From Sphingomonadales bacterium (lineage in GTDB: Bacteria; Bacteroidota; Bacteroidia; Flavobacteriales_D; Crocinitomicaceae): DNA of 64,000 bases. Shown here piece by piece: positions 18,327-26,706 of this stretch (position 1 is the first letter of the stretch; each line of letters starts with the position of its first letter). The translations under genes were made by a program, and so were the position numbers. The notes under the pieces were generated by a model. That model did not search any database, had not been told where the DNA came from, and saw nothing but the letters and a program-made list of their open reading frames with translations. The stretch is from the NCBI GenBank assembly GCA_016872115.1, contig VHBC01000005.1, positions 1 to 64,000 of the forward strand, read 5' to 3'.

Positions 18327-18842
18327 ATGAAAAACGCATTGTTTTTGTGCTTGATGTGCAGTTTATTTTCCGTTTTTGCGCAGCAATATAAAGTAGCAGA
18401 GGGCTATAAAATCGCTTTTTCAAACCCAGATGTTAGCGGAACTTTTGATAAATTGAGTTCATCAACCTTGATTTTCGACCAAGCCAAATTAGCAAATTCT
18501 AAATTGAGTTTTAAAATTGAAGTGGCGTCAATCAATACCGGAAATGGCCTTCAAAACAAACATGCCCGCGGAGAAGAATGGTTCAATGCCGACAAATACC
18601 CTTACATTGAATTCAATTCGTCAAAAATTGAAAAAACATCTGAGGGGTACAAAGCAATAGGTAAATTACAAATGCATGGTGTAAGCAAAGAGGTTACTAT
18701 TCCATTCACTTTTTCTAAAAAAGACAATAAAGGCACTTTTATTGCTAAATTTAGTGTAGACCGCTGTGATTACCAGATCGGTAAAAAAAATAGTGGCGTT
18801 GCAGAAACTATTAAAATTACAGCTACAATTCCCGTTATTTAA
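18327..18842 (+). CDS. YceI family periplasmic protein (second copy)
   Basis: 171 residues, signal peptide ending VFA before QQYK. The barrel is more diverged than its neighbour's (its first strand reads YKIAFSNPDVSGTFDKL) but retains the ASINTGN strand turn, the EWFNADKYPYIEF signature and GKLQMHGVSKEV. It is clearly paralogous to the first copy, six bases upstream. The divergence suggests a different ligand or role; this is inferred. Confidence 0.87.
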   Translation: MKNALFLCLMCSLFSVFAQQYKVAEGYKIAFSNPDVSGTFDKLSSSTLIFDQAKLANSKLSFKIEVASINTGNGLQNKHARGEEWFNADKYPYIEFNSSKIEKTSEGYKAIGKLQMHGVSKEVTIPFTFSKKDNKGTFIAKFSVDRCDYQIGKKNSGVAETIKITATIPVI

Positions 18843-18851
18843 AAATAGACT

Positions 18852-19235
18852 ATGATTCGTGCATTTGTATTTGGATTAATAAGCGCAACGCTTTCTTCGG
18901 TAGTCATCGGATTTTTCCTGAATTACTTCTATTCTTTTGAGTTTGATGAAACAATTAAAATACTTCCGATTTGGAAGGTTGTTTTATTTTACTTTATTAT
19001 TTCACTTACCCTTACTATTGCCTCTTATTGGATAGAAATGAAATGGCAAAACAAAGGGCTATTTGCACTCAATTCAACAGTGAGTTTCATCTCAGTTGCA
19101 GCAATGGGTGTTCCGTTGAAGTATACCAATACAGAAATTGACACTACATTTCTACCGATTGTGGCCATCCCATGTTTATTTGTCTTACCACTGATTTTAT
19201 TGTCTTTTCAACCTTTGCTTTTTTTGAAAAAATAG
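18852..19235 (+). CDS. Small four-helix membrane protein, unknown
   Basis: 127 residues with four predicted transmembrane segments (about 5-25, 42-62, 72-90 and 103-123) and two short charged loops. I recognise no family. It starts nine bases after the second YceI stop and is followed by a strong terminator, so it is the last gene of the YceI operon. Some YceI genes neighbour cytochrome b561-type membrane proteins, but this protein has no visible paired haem-ligand histidines. It may be a membrane partner of the YceI proteins. Confidence 0.6.
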   Translation: MIRAFVFGLISATLSSVVIGFFLNYFYSFEFDETIKILPIWKVVLFYFIISLTLTIASYWIEMKWQNKGLFALNSTVSFISVAAMGVPLKYTNTEIDTTFLPIVAIPCLFVLPLILLSFQPLLFLKK

Positions 19236-19256
19236 AACGTTTTGGCATAAATCTTG

Positions 19257-19285
19257 AAAAGGATGCTTCGGCATCCTTTTTTTTT
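19257..19285 (+). terminator. Rho-independent terminator of the YceI operon
   Basis: AAAA GGATGC TTCG GCATCC followed by a run of nine T. A perfect six-base stem (ten with A/T flanks) with a UUCG tetraloop. Confidence 0.92.
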
Positions 19286-19339
19286 GAAAAAAACAGTCAA
19301 AAAAGACAACGAAATGCTTTGATTTACGTTAATAACAAG

Positions 19340-21718
19340 ATGTTGCGACGCTTTTATATTTTACTTCTTTATCTTGGGATAGCTATCCCGGTAGTTTTGC
19401 GTGCGCAACTCATTACCAATAACGCATTAAATCCACAAGGATTGGTGCAAAATGTCTTACTTGGCAATGGCGTTACTGTATCAAATGTGACTTATAATGG
19501 CAGTCCTGTCGCTATTGCTCAATTCACCGCTGCTAACACTACACTTGGTATCAACAGCGGTATTGTACTTACGACCGGTACTACTTTACCCAATGGCGAT
19601 GGTCCGCAAGGGCCCAATGATGCTTCTGGAGCGGGTGTGGACAACAACATGGGTGGCTTCAATTTACTTTCACAAGCCATTAACGGTACCCAAACCTACA
19701 ATGCAGCTATTTTGGAGTTCGACTTTATTCCTTATGCTGACACCGTCCGTTTCAAATATGTTTTTGGTTCGGATGAATACCCTGAATTTGCACCACCAAA
19801 CAATACCACCTACAACGACGTCTTTGGATTCTTCATATCGGGTCCTGGAATAACTGGTTTTCAGAATATTGCCAAGCTACCAAATGGCGCGGTCGTTTCG
19901 ATCAATAATGTAAACAGTATTACCAATCCCTTTTATTTTGTCAATAATGGCGATGGCAATACGGCCCCATACAACCAGAGCCCGCAGTATATTCAATACG
20001 ACGGCCTCACCAAAGTATTAGAAGCGGTTTCTCAGGTGCAGTGTGGCCAGTCCTATCATTTAATTATTGCCATTGCCGATGTTGGTGACGGCCAATGGGA
20101 CTCAGGTATTTTCTTAGAAGCTGCTAGTTTATCGACCTTGACCCCAGTAGATATCAGCCACACGCTTTCTCAGCAAGTATTTCCTAATCCAGACTGGATG
20201 GCCGAAGGTTGTGTAAGCGCTACTGTAACACTTGAAAGGCAGGCCAACCTTAACCAAGCATTAACTATTCCAATTCAGCTAAGTGGAACGGCAACAAACG
20301 GCATTGACTACAGCGGTGTTCCCTCTAGCATTACATTTGGTCCAGGCCAATCGATGGTTAGTTTTACAATTAACTCATTAACAGATGCCCTCACTGAAGG
20401 CCTAGAAACCCTTATTTTGACATTCCCAATTACCGATCCATGCGGAAATATAACACCATTAGTACTCGACCTATATATCCAAGACAACCAGCCTATGGAA
20501 TTGAATTTGAGCACTTCGGCTATTAGTTGCCCAGGAGATCCTGTTACAATCGTTTCCCAGATAATCGGCGGTTTACAACCATATACATATCAATGGAGTA
20601 CGGGTCAAAATACCGCTAGTATTACATACACGCCAACAGCCACACAAGCCATCTGGCTTTCAGTTATAGATGCTTGTTCTGGTATTCCTGCATACGACAC
20701 TATCATCGTAAGCGTACCTGTTTTTGCACCATTGCAATTACAAACGAGTGCGGATATTACGGAAATCTGCCCCTATATTGAATCCATGATTGGTGTTAGT
20801 GCTTCAGGGGGATCTGGGCAATATAACTACCTCTGGACTACAAATGGTGCGGTAAGCGGCCTAACGGATTCGCTTTTGGTTAATCCGGGTTCGAGTACCA
20901 CCTACTACATCAATGTCTCCGATAACTGTGGCAACACCATTCAAGATTCAATAATTTATACTATCCTGAGTCCGCCGTTGGTTGTTCAGACAAACGGCCC
21001 GTTTGAAATTTGTCCTGGCGATAGCGTTTTACTAACCGTAACTGCGAGTGGCGGCTATGGAAACTATTATCATTTATGGTCAAATCAACAAACTACTGAC
21101 CAAATTTGGGTTGCACCACAAGTATCATCTTCCTATTTTGTCCAAGTGAGCGATGAATGCCAAACCTTTACAGTAATTGGTGTTGCTCAGGTACAAGTAG
21201 TGAAGCCGCTCGCCAATTTTTATATTTTGAGTCAAAATCCGATGCAGGGCTTACCTGTCCAATTTGAAAATGCTTCGGCCAATGCGTGGTCCTATACGTG
21301 GTATTTTGGTGATGGCAATGGTTCGTTTTTAGTAAATCCAAGCCATACGTTTACCAATCCAGGCCCCTACGAAATTACTTTGATAGCCACCGATCAAAAA
21401 GGTTGCTTGGACAGCATTTCCAAATGGATTAACATTGCCCCTGAACGCTATATTTACCTCCCAAATTCATTTACCCCAGATGGCGATGGCCTCAATGAAT
21501 ATTTTTACGGACGCTTTATTGGCCTGATGAGTGCGCGCTTCTATATTTTCAATCGTTGGGGTGAGCAAGTCTTCTTTTCAGATGAACTCAATTTTGTTTG
21601 GGATGCAACTTACGAAGGCACACCAGTACAAGACGGCACCTACACTTGGTATCTCATTTACGAGATAGAGAAAGGCATCTACGAAGACCTGTCAGGTCAC
21701 GTCAACGTGATCCGTTAA
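19340..21718 (+). CDS. T9SS type B cargo with choice-of-anchor-L, Calx-beta-like and PKD domains
   Basis: 792 residues from ATG 19340. The signal peptide ends LRA before QLIT. Residues about 20-270 match the choice-of-anchor L domain (GIVLTTG, a FDFIPYADTVRFKYVFGSDEYPE segment, DVFGFFISGPG). A Calx-beta-like repeat follows (about 290-370, TNGIDY and EGLETLILTF), then Ig/SprB-like repeats with GGxxxYxYxW, a PKD domain (WYFGDGN...HTFTNPG), and a type B sorting domain (NSFTPDGDGLNE, FNRWGEQVF, W-D-A-T, YLIY). Expected at the cell surface through the T9SS, perhaps as an adhesin. The open frame extends upstream to 19172 but passes through the terminator, so it is not coding there. Confidence 0.9.
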   Translation: MLRRFYILLLYLGIAIPVVLRAQLITNNALNPQGLVQNVLLGNGVTVSNVTYNGSPVAIAQFTAANTTLGINSGIVLTTGTTLPNGDGPQGPNDASGAGVDNNMGGFNLLSQAINGTQTYNAAILEFDFIPYADTVRFKYVFGSDEYPEFAPPNNTTYNDVFGFFISGPGITGFQNIAKLPNGAVVSINNVNSITNPFYFVNNGDGNTAPYNQSPQYIQYDGLTKVLEAVSQVQCGQSYHLIIAIADVGDGQWDSGIFLEAASLSTLTPVDISHTLSQQVFPNPDWMAEGCVSATVTLERQANLNQALTIPIQLSGTATNGIDYSGVPSSITFGPGQSMVSFTINSLTDALTEGLETLILTFPITDPCGNITPLVLDLYIQDNQPMELNLSTSAISCPGDPVTIVSQIIGGLQPYTYQWSTGQNTASITYTPTATQAIWLSVIDACSGIPAYDTIIVSVPVFAPLQLQTSADITEICPYIESMIGVSASGGSGQYNYLWTTNGAVSGLTDSLLVNPGSSTTYYINVSDNCGNTIQDSIIYTILSPPLVVQTNGPFEICPGDSVLLTVTASGGYGNYYHLWSNQQTTDQIWVAPQVSSSYFVQVSDECQTFTVIGVAQVQVVKPLANFYILSQNPMQGLPVQFENASANAWSYTWYFGDGNGSFLVNPSHTFTNPGPYEITLIATDQKGCLDSISKWINIAPERYIYLPNSFTPDGDGLNEYFYGRFIGLMSARFYIFNRWGEQVFFSDELNFVWDATYEGTPVQDGTYTWYLIYEIEKGIYEDLSGHVNVIR

Positions 21719-21730
21719 AATCAAGAAAGT

Positions 21731-22699
21731 TTATTCGTTGGAAATAATTTCGAACAACTCGTTGAGGTTTGGCGAAATAATGATCTCGATGCGTCTGTTT
21801 TTGGCTTTATCAGCTGGATCCACCGGATGATATTCACTTCTTCCAGCAGCCATGATTTGTGTTGGTGCCATATTTGAATTGGCGAGCATGAGTTCAACTA
21901 CAGATGTTGCGCGCAGTACAGATAATTCCCAATTGTTCTTGGGAGATACGCTGCTATTGAGTTTATCGGTATCGGTATGGCCTTCAACAACAATTTCTAA
22001 ATCGCGCTCTGTTTCGAGTACCCGAGCTAATTCTACTAAAGCCTTTTTCCCTTCTTCTTCTACTTTCGTTGATCCGGATTGGAAAAGTAATTTAGCTTCA
22101 AGGCTGACATAAATCTTACCATTTTTTTGGACTACAGTGAGACCTTGGTTTTCGAAGTTTCGCAATGCATTTGCAACGCGCGCTTTAAGTAATTGAATTT
22201 TCGCATCTTTTTTACGGATGGCTTCTTCGAGCTCATTGACACGTTTTTCGCGCTCCAACAACAAGGCTTGTTTGGCCTGTAACTCTTGGTCTAGTTTCAG
22301 TAGGGCATCTTCTTTACGCTGAAGTTCTTTGGTTTTTTGTTCAAGTTCAGTTTGGAGCGTCGCTGTTTCTTTGGCACTCAAATTTTTGAGTTTATCAAAA
22401 GAACTTTCGAGGGCTTCATATTGGGCTTCAATGGTTTCTTGTTCGCGCTTGAGTAAGCGAATCTGATTGCCAAGATTATTGGTGTCTCCTCTTAGACGGC
22501 TCACTTCTTTGGCTGCTAAATCATATTTTGTTTGAAGGTCTTTGGAGAGCACTTCGTACTCACTGCTGCTTTTTTTATACTTTGCCAGTTCTTCACTACA
22601 CGCTTTTTCGCGTTCGAGTAATTCATTGTATTTCTTAGAGGGCACGCAGGCAGTAAAAAGGCCCGTAAGCAAGATAGAGAGGAAGAGCAATTTTTTCAT
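21731..22699 (-). CDS. OmpA-family lipoprotein with long coiled coil
   Basis: 322 residues. A lipobox LFTAC places the lipidated Cys at residue 18. A heptad-rich coiled coil (about 25-175) is followed by an OmpA/MotB peptidoglycan-binding domain (about 195-315) with VVEGHTDTD, NWELSVLRATSVV and AAGRSEYHP, including the Asp and Arg that hold diaminopimelate. It should tether the outer membrane to peptidoglycan through a long rod. It stands alone on the minus strand, convergent with the type B cargo gene. A weak CAacTTTG box lies upstream. Confidence 0.88.
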   Translation of the reverse strand: MKKLLFLSILLTGLFTACVPSKKYNELLEREKACSEELAKYKKSSSEYEVLSKDLQTKYDLAAKEVSRLRGDTNNLGNQIRLLKREQETIEAQYEALESSFDKLKNLSAKETATLQTELEQKTKELQRKEDALLKLDQELQAKQALLLEREKRVNELEEAIRKKDAKIQLLKARVANALRNFENQGLTVVQKNGKIYVSLEAKLLFQSGSTKVEEEGKKALVELARVLETERDLEIVVEGHTDTDKLNSSVSPKNNWELSVLRATSVVELMLANSNMAPTQIMAAGRSEYHPVDPADKAKNRRIEIIISPNLNELFEIISNE

Positions 22700-22830
22700 A
22701 AGTGCAGCTTTTTTACAAAGTTGAGGTATTTATGTGTAGACTTTTGGTATTTCTCTTGATTTTATAAACACTAAATATTGTATAAAGTAACACATTTGAT
22801 CAATTTATGGGCCGTAGCGCTTGAATTGCT

Positions 22831-22838
22831 TACCTTTG
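22831..22838 (+). promoter_or_regulatory. -7 box (TAccTTTG) four bases before the start codon
   Basis: TACCTTTG, then TGAC, then ATG at 22843. The expected transcription start coincides with the start codon, suggesting a leaderless mRNA. Confidence 0.6.
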
Positions 22839-22842
22839 TGAC

Positions 22843-23412
22843 ATGAGTGCTGCCAAGACCAATCAAAAAAAACTGCAAGAGGCATTTGAACTTCTCGAGC
22901 GTAAAGACCAGGCTTCTTTAAGCGCTGCCTTGGTTATATACAAAGAATACGGTAATCTAAGCATATTACCTACGCTTTTTAATGCATTACAAGGTCGCGA
23001 GCGTACACAGCAGCAACTTATTTTGGGTTTTTTGGCCGATGTAAACGATTCCGATGCAGCAGAAGTTTTTGTAAACTACCTTCAAGACGAGTTAGTGGCG
23101 GACGCGCGTAAACTTATTTTATCAGCAATTTGGAATTCAAAATTGCCTTTTGATGCGCACTTGCCTTTTTTCGTGATGCTTGCCACCCAAGGAGACTATT
23201 TAGAGGCACTGGATTGCCTAACAATTATAGAAAATATGGCGGGTCCGTTTGAAGAGGCCCAATTACTCGAGGCCCAACTATTACTCAAGGAATATATTGA
23301 AGAGCGCGCGCCACAAAGCGATCAAAAAGCTCAAATCATGAGCGAAATTGCTTGGTTTGTAAAAGAACAAAACGAAGGAATAGACGCTGACTTATTAATC
23401 GACAACGACTAA
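22843..23412 (+). CDS. All-helical hypothetical protein, HEAT-like
   Basis: 189 residues without a signal peptide, almost entirely amphipathic helices in pairs of about 35 residues with Leu/Ala periodicity, suggesting a short HEAT- or TPR-like solenoid; the C-terminus is acidic. I do not recognise a named family. It is the first gene of a tight operon with yicC (3 bases), gmk and nadD, and its own TACCTTTG promoter lies directly at the start codon. A cytoplasmic scaffold role is possible but not shown. Confidence 0.65.
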   Translation: MSAAKTNQKKLQEAFELLERKDQASLSAALVIYKEYGNLSILPTLFNALQGRERTQQQLILGFLADVNDSDAAEVFVNYLQDELVADARKLILSAIWNSKLPFDAHLPFFVMLATQGDYLEALDCLTIIENMAGPFEEAQLLEAQLLLKEYIEERAPQSDQKAQIMSEIAWFVKEQNEGIDADLLIDND

Positions 23413-23415
23413 GCA

Positions 23416-24294
23416 ATGAGTTCAAACGCACTGCAATCTATGACCGGTTTTGGCAAAGCCAATGGTCATTTTCAAGATAAAAAAGTATCAATAGAAGTTC
23501 GTTCCCTTAATTCCAAGGGCCTTGATCTCAATTTGAAGATCCCAACGCTGTACCGCGATCTCGAGGCTCCGATTCGGAAATTGATTACGGATCATTTACT
23601 CCGTGGAAAAATGGATTTGGTTATCTATATCGAAAGTCAAAATCAGCAACTTTCTGGTCAAATAAACGAACAAGTTGCTACCGCCTATTTCGAAAAATTT
23701 AAGGCTTTAAATGACAAATGGCAAACCAATACCCAAGATTATTTGGCGCTTATTTTACGAATGCCCGATGTCTTGAATAGCCAACAAGAAGAACTCGAAG
23801 ATACTGAAAGTCAGTTTATTCTCAATTTAGTGGCTCAGGCTTGCGAACAACTTCAAAAATTTCGCAAACAAGAAGGGGCATCACTTGCCAAAGATTTATT
23901 TTCCAATTTGGCTCAAATTCAGCATGAACTCAGTGCAATTGCACCCTTTGAGCAAGAACGCGTACAACAAGTCAAAGACCGAATTCAGAAAGGCTTGACT
24001 TCCATAGACGAGAGTCGTCTTGATGCCAACCGTTTGGAACAAGAAATGATTTATTACGTCGAAAAACTCGATATTTCAGAGGAGAAACAACGCCTCCAAC
24101 AGCATCTCAATTATTTTACTGAGACCCTTCAACAAGAAGCTTCCGGCAAAAAACTTGGTTTTATTGCCCAAGAAATGGGGCGCGAGATCAACACACTTGG
24201 TAGCAAGTGCAATCACTCAGAAATTCAACGCCGCGTCGTGATCATGAAAGACCACCTCGAAAAAATAAAAGAACAAGTACTTAACGCACTCTAA
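23416..24294 (+). CDS. YicC/YloC family endoribonuclease
   Basis: 292 residues. The family N-terminus SMTGFGKA (about 8-15), EVRSLNSKGLDLNLKIP and the C-terminal GREINTLGSKCNH with IVIMKD-like ending are all present. YicC proteins are metal-dependent endoribonucleases implicated in small-RNA turnover. The gene lies three bases after the helical protein and its stop overlaps the gmk ATG (TAATG), a gene order conserved in many bacteria. Confidence 0.92.
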   Translation: MSSNALQSMTGFGKANGHFQDKKVSIEVRSLNSKGLDLNLKIPTLYRDLEAPIRKLITDHLLRGKMDLVIYIESQNQQLSGQINEQVATAYFEKFKALNDKWQTNTQDYLALILRMPDVLNSQQEELEDTESQFILNLVAQACEQLQKFRKQEGASLAKDLFSNLAQIQHELSAIAPFEQERVQQVKDRIQKGLTSIDESRLDANRLEQEMIYYVEKLDISEEKQRLQQHLNYFTETLQQEASGKKLGFIAQEMGREINTLGSKCNHSEIQRRVVIMKDHLEKIKEQVLNAL

Positions 24295-24866
24295 TGACTT
24301 CCAACCATCAAAGTATCGTCATTTCTGCGCCTTCTGGTGCGGGCAAATCAACAATAGTTGGTGCGCTATTAGCCAAATTTCCTCGGCTTGCATTTTCGAT
24401 TTCTGCCTGTTCAAGACCACCCCGAGGACAAGAACAAGATGGTGTACATTATTATTTCTTGGCTCCAGAAATATTTCAGCAGCGCATCGCTGCCGGCGCA
24501 TTTTTTGAATGGGAAGAAGTCTATCCAGGAATGTATTATGGCACTTTAAATACAGAATTAGAACGTCTTTGGTCTGCAGGCAAGGTTGTTGTTTTCGATG
24601 TCGATGTAGTTGGCGGATTAAAAATCAAATCTAAGCTTGCTCAACACGCCTTAGCTATTTTTATTCAGCCTCCAAGTATAAGTGAGTTAGAAAAAAGATT
24701 GCGCACTAGACAAACAGATTCAGTGGAAAAGATTGAAATGCGATTGTCTAAGGCTTCCAATGAAATGAGCCATGCCCATCATTTTGATCACGTTGTCATC
24801 AATGATAACCTTGATCAGGCATTAGAAGTGGTCGAGCGACTGATTTTGGAATTCATAGGATCATGA
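24294..24866 (+). CDS. gmk: Guanylate kinase
   Basis: 190 residues. It phosphorylates GMP to GDP. The P-loop SAPSGAGKST is near residue 11, the GMP-binding SRPPRGQEQDGVHYYF region near 40, and the Y-(P)-G-M-Y-YGT segment near 80. Length is normal. It overlaps yicC by one base and nadD by four (ATGA), so it is translated as part of one operon. Confidence 0.96.
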   Translation: MTSNHQSIVISAPSGAGKSTIVGALLAKFPRLAFSISACSRPPRGQEQDGVHYYFLAPEIFQQRIAAGAFFEWEEVYPGMYYGTLNTELERLWSAGKVVVFDVDVVGGLKIKSKLAQHALAIFIQPPSISELEKRLRTRQTDSVEKIEMRLSKASNEMSHAHHFDHVVINDNLDQALEVVERLILEFIGS

Positions 24867-25459
24867 GAGTAGTATTGTACTTTGGAACCTTTAATCCGAT
24901 TCATGTTGGTCATTTGATCATCGCAAATCATATGGCCCAACAACCACAAATTGACCAAGTTTGGTTAGTCGTTACGCCACATAATCCGCACAAGGATAAA
25001 GCAACCTTGTTGTCGGATCAGCTCAGGCTTGATATGGTACGCGAGGCAATTTATGAGCACCCAAATCTCAAAGCTTGTAATGTAGAATTCCATCTTCCCA
25101 AGCCCAATTACACAATTTCTACTTTAACTCACCTTCAAGAACAGTTTCCAGCGCACGAATTTTGTTTGTTAATGGGAGCCGACAACCTCAAGTCTTTTCA
25201 TAAATGGTATAATTGGGAGCAAATTTTGGAGAAACATCAGATTTTTGTCTATCCGAGGAGTAGTCAAGCACCTGAAAACCCAGAGCAAATAGGACAACTA
25301 CAAAAGCATCCAAATATTTCTATGCTCACTGACGTCCCCATTTTAGGTATAAGTGCAAGTCATATTCGAGCCAGATTAGCAGTTGGTCTAGATTGTTCTT
25401 TTTTACTGACAGAACCAGTCCTGGAATATATCTTAAAGGGCAGTCTATATCGTAACTAA
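24863..25459 (+). CDS. nadD: Nicotinate-nucleotide adenylyltransferase
   Basis: 198 residues. It transfers AMP from ATP to nicotinate mononucleotide in NAD synthesis. Nucleotidyltransferase motifs are seen at both ends: GTFNPIHVGHL (about 7-17) and ISASHIRARL (about 165-174). LMGADNLKSFHKW in the middle is typical of NadD. Last gene of the yicC-gmk-nadD operon, converging with a T9SS type A cargo gene. Confidence 0.95.
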   Translation: MRVVLYFGTFNPIHVGHLIIANHMAQQPQIDQVWLVVTPHNPHKDKATLLSDQLRLDMVREAIYEHPNLKACNVEFHLPKPNYTISTLTHLQEQFPAHEFCLLMGADNLKSFHKWYNWEQILEKHQIFVYPRSSQAPENPEQIGQLQKHPNISMLTDVPILGISASHIRARLAVGLDCSFLLTEPVLEYILKGSLYRN

Positions 25460-25480
25460 TTCACATCAATGTGGGGCATA

Positions 25481-25507
25481 AAAAAAGGGGAGCTTAGCCC
25501 CCCATTT
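25481..25507 (-). terminator. Intrinsic terminator for the type A cargo gene
   Basis: On the minus strand a GGGG...CCCC hairpin with an inner GC/GC stem is followed by six T (the A-run at 25481-25486 on the plus strand). On the plus strand it has only a weak T-run, so it mainly serves the minus-strand gene. Confidence 0.7.
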
Positions 25508-25528
25508 TCAAAGTGTTGTGAAACGATA

Positions 25529-26275
25529 TTAAAGCTTCACGAATTTTTGTTGTTGGATTCCGAAAGTATCAGAAAGTTCAATAATATAGGTGCCTTCGGC
25601 TAGTTTCTCCAGATCAAAGGTTGCTGTTGAGGCCGTGGTTTGAATCGTTTGGATGTTTTTACCGTTGAGGTCACGTAAAACGAGCTGGGAGTTACTGCCA
25701 CCTACCAAACCACTGACTTCAATACTCGATTGAGCTGGATTTGGCTGTAGGCTGATTGGATTGATAATTTGTTCAATAGTACCGCCAGAACCTACAACAA
25801 TTTTGTAGCCATCAAAGGATACTGTCTGGGTAACAGGTGTTGGTGGTAAACCAGGGAAGAGCACCACTAAAACAGTTGCTGTTACGTCAACTGTTACGGG
25901 AAAAACAGCGACAGAGTCTGTGGTACCAAAGATATTAGCACAGCCATTTTCACCACCTAAATAAGTACAATTACTGATATTACAAGCAAAGTCATATCCC
26001 GGAGGTAAACCCTGAAGTGCATCAATAGTAAATTGTTGGATTACTGAACCTACAAACTGACCGCTTGGATCGATTTCTGCGGTTACAGTTGACGGAACCT
26101 TAAAGTTGATATCTGTTGAGTAAGCAACGTTAGGCAGGGCCGGAGGCAAATTTTGTGTGGTATCTGGCCAGATGCCGTAGGTAGAATCCACAAAGTTTGC
26201 ACCAGGGATACATGATTGACCCCAAGAGATGAGGTAAGTCATTGTAAATAATAAAGAAAGTAATAGTTTTTTCAT
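25529..26275 (-). CDS. Small T9SS type A cargo protein
   Basis: 248 residues. Signal peptide ending SWG before QSCIPG. The body (about 20-175) is a beta-rich, Pro/Thr/Val-rich region with several Cys (CNISNCTYLGGENGC), suggesting disulphides and an exported domain; no enzyme motif is visible. The last 75 residues are a type A sorting domain (LQPNPAQSSIEVSG, VLRDLNGK, LAEGTYIIELSD, QKFVKL), which targets the protein through the T9SS. Function unknown. Confidence 0.82.
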   Translation of the reverse strand: MKKLLLSLLFTMTYLISWGQSCIPGANFVDSTYGIWPDTTQNLPPALPNVAYSTDINFKVPSTVTAEIDPSGQFVGSVIQQFTIDALQGLPPGYDFACNISNCTYLGGENGCANIFGTTDSVAVFPVTVDVTATVLVVLFPGLPPTPVTQTVSFDGYKIVVGSGGTIEQIINPISLQPNPAQSSIEVSGLVGGSNSQLVLRDLNGKNIQTIQTTASTATFDLEKLAEGTYIIELSDTFGIQQQKFVKL

Positions 26276-26379
26276 GGCGAATGATTAATGTTTAAAGTAA
26301 AAGTACAATTATTTTAATTGAAATGACAAAGTAAATTTTCAGACTTCTTTCAATTTTCGCTGCATTTCAATGCTTTGGC

Positions 26380-26387
26380 TACCTTTG
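26380..26387 (+). promoter_or_regulatory. -7 box (TAccTTTG) four bases before the start codon
   Basis: TACCTTTG, then CGCT, then ATG at 26392: the same layout as at 22831, suggesting a leaderless mRNA for DUF4286-rsmA. Confidence 0.6.
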
Positions 26388-26391
26388 CGCT

Positions 26392-26706
26392 ATGGTAATA
26401 TACAATGTAACGGTCAGTATAGATCTGGCTGTAGCAAAAGAATGGCTGAGCTGGATGCGTTCAAAACACATCCCAGATATCCTAAAAACAGGCTGTTTTT
26501 TGGAGTGCAGGCTCTCAAGAGTAAAAGGTGAAGAAGAGGGCGGGCTTACTTATTCAGTGATGTATTTGGCCAAAGATCAAGCTACTTTAGATAGATACCA
26601 ATCGGAATTTGCCCCCGACTTACAACAAGAACATTCGTTGCTTTATCAAGGTAAATTTGCAGCTTTCCGAACTACCCTTGATCTTATTGACGCTTTTAAA
26701 CCATGA
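26392..26706 (+). CDS. DUF4286 family protein
   Basis: 104 residues matching the Bacteroidota DUF4286 family: an opening IYNVTVSID strand, WLSWMRSKHIPDIL, then CRLSRV and a C-terminal FRTTLDLI. The fold looks like a small ferredoxin-like alpha/beta domain. Its function is not known. The stop overlaps the rsmA ATG (ATGA), so it is translationally coupled to rRNA methylation; a link to ribosome maturation is only suggested by that. Confidence 0.85.
   Translation: MVIYNVTVSIDLAVAKEWLSWMRSKHIPDILKTGCFLECRLSRVKGEEEGGLTYSVMYLAKDQATLDRYQSEFAPDLQQEHSLLYQGKFAAFRTTLDLIDAFKP

Noticed and set aside
19172-19339. Upstream extension of the choice-of-anchor-L gene
   Set aside because: It passes through the previous gene's end and a strong terminator; the signal peptide starts at 19340.
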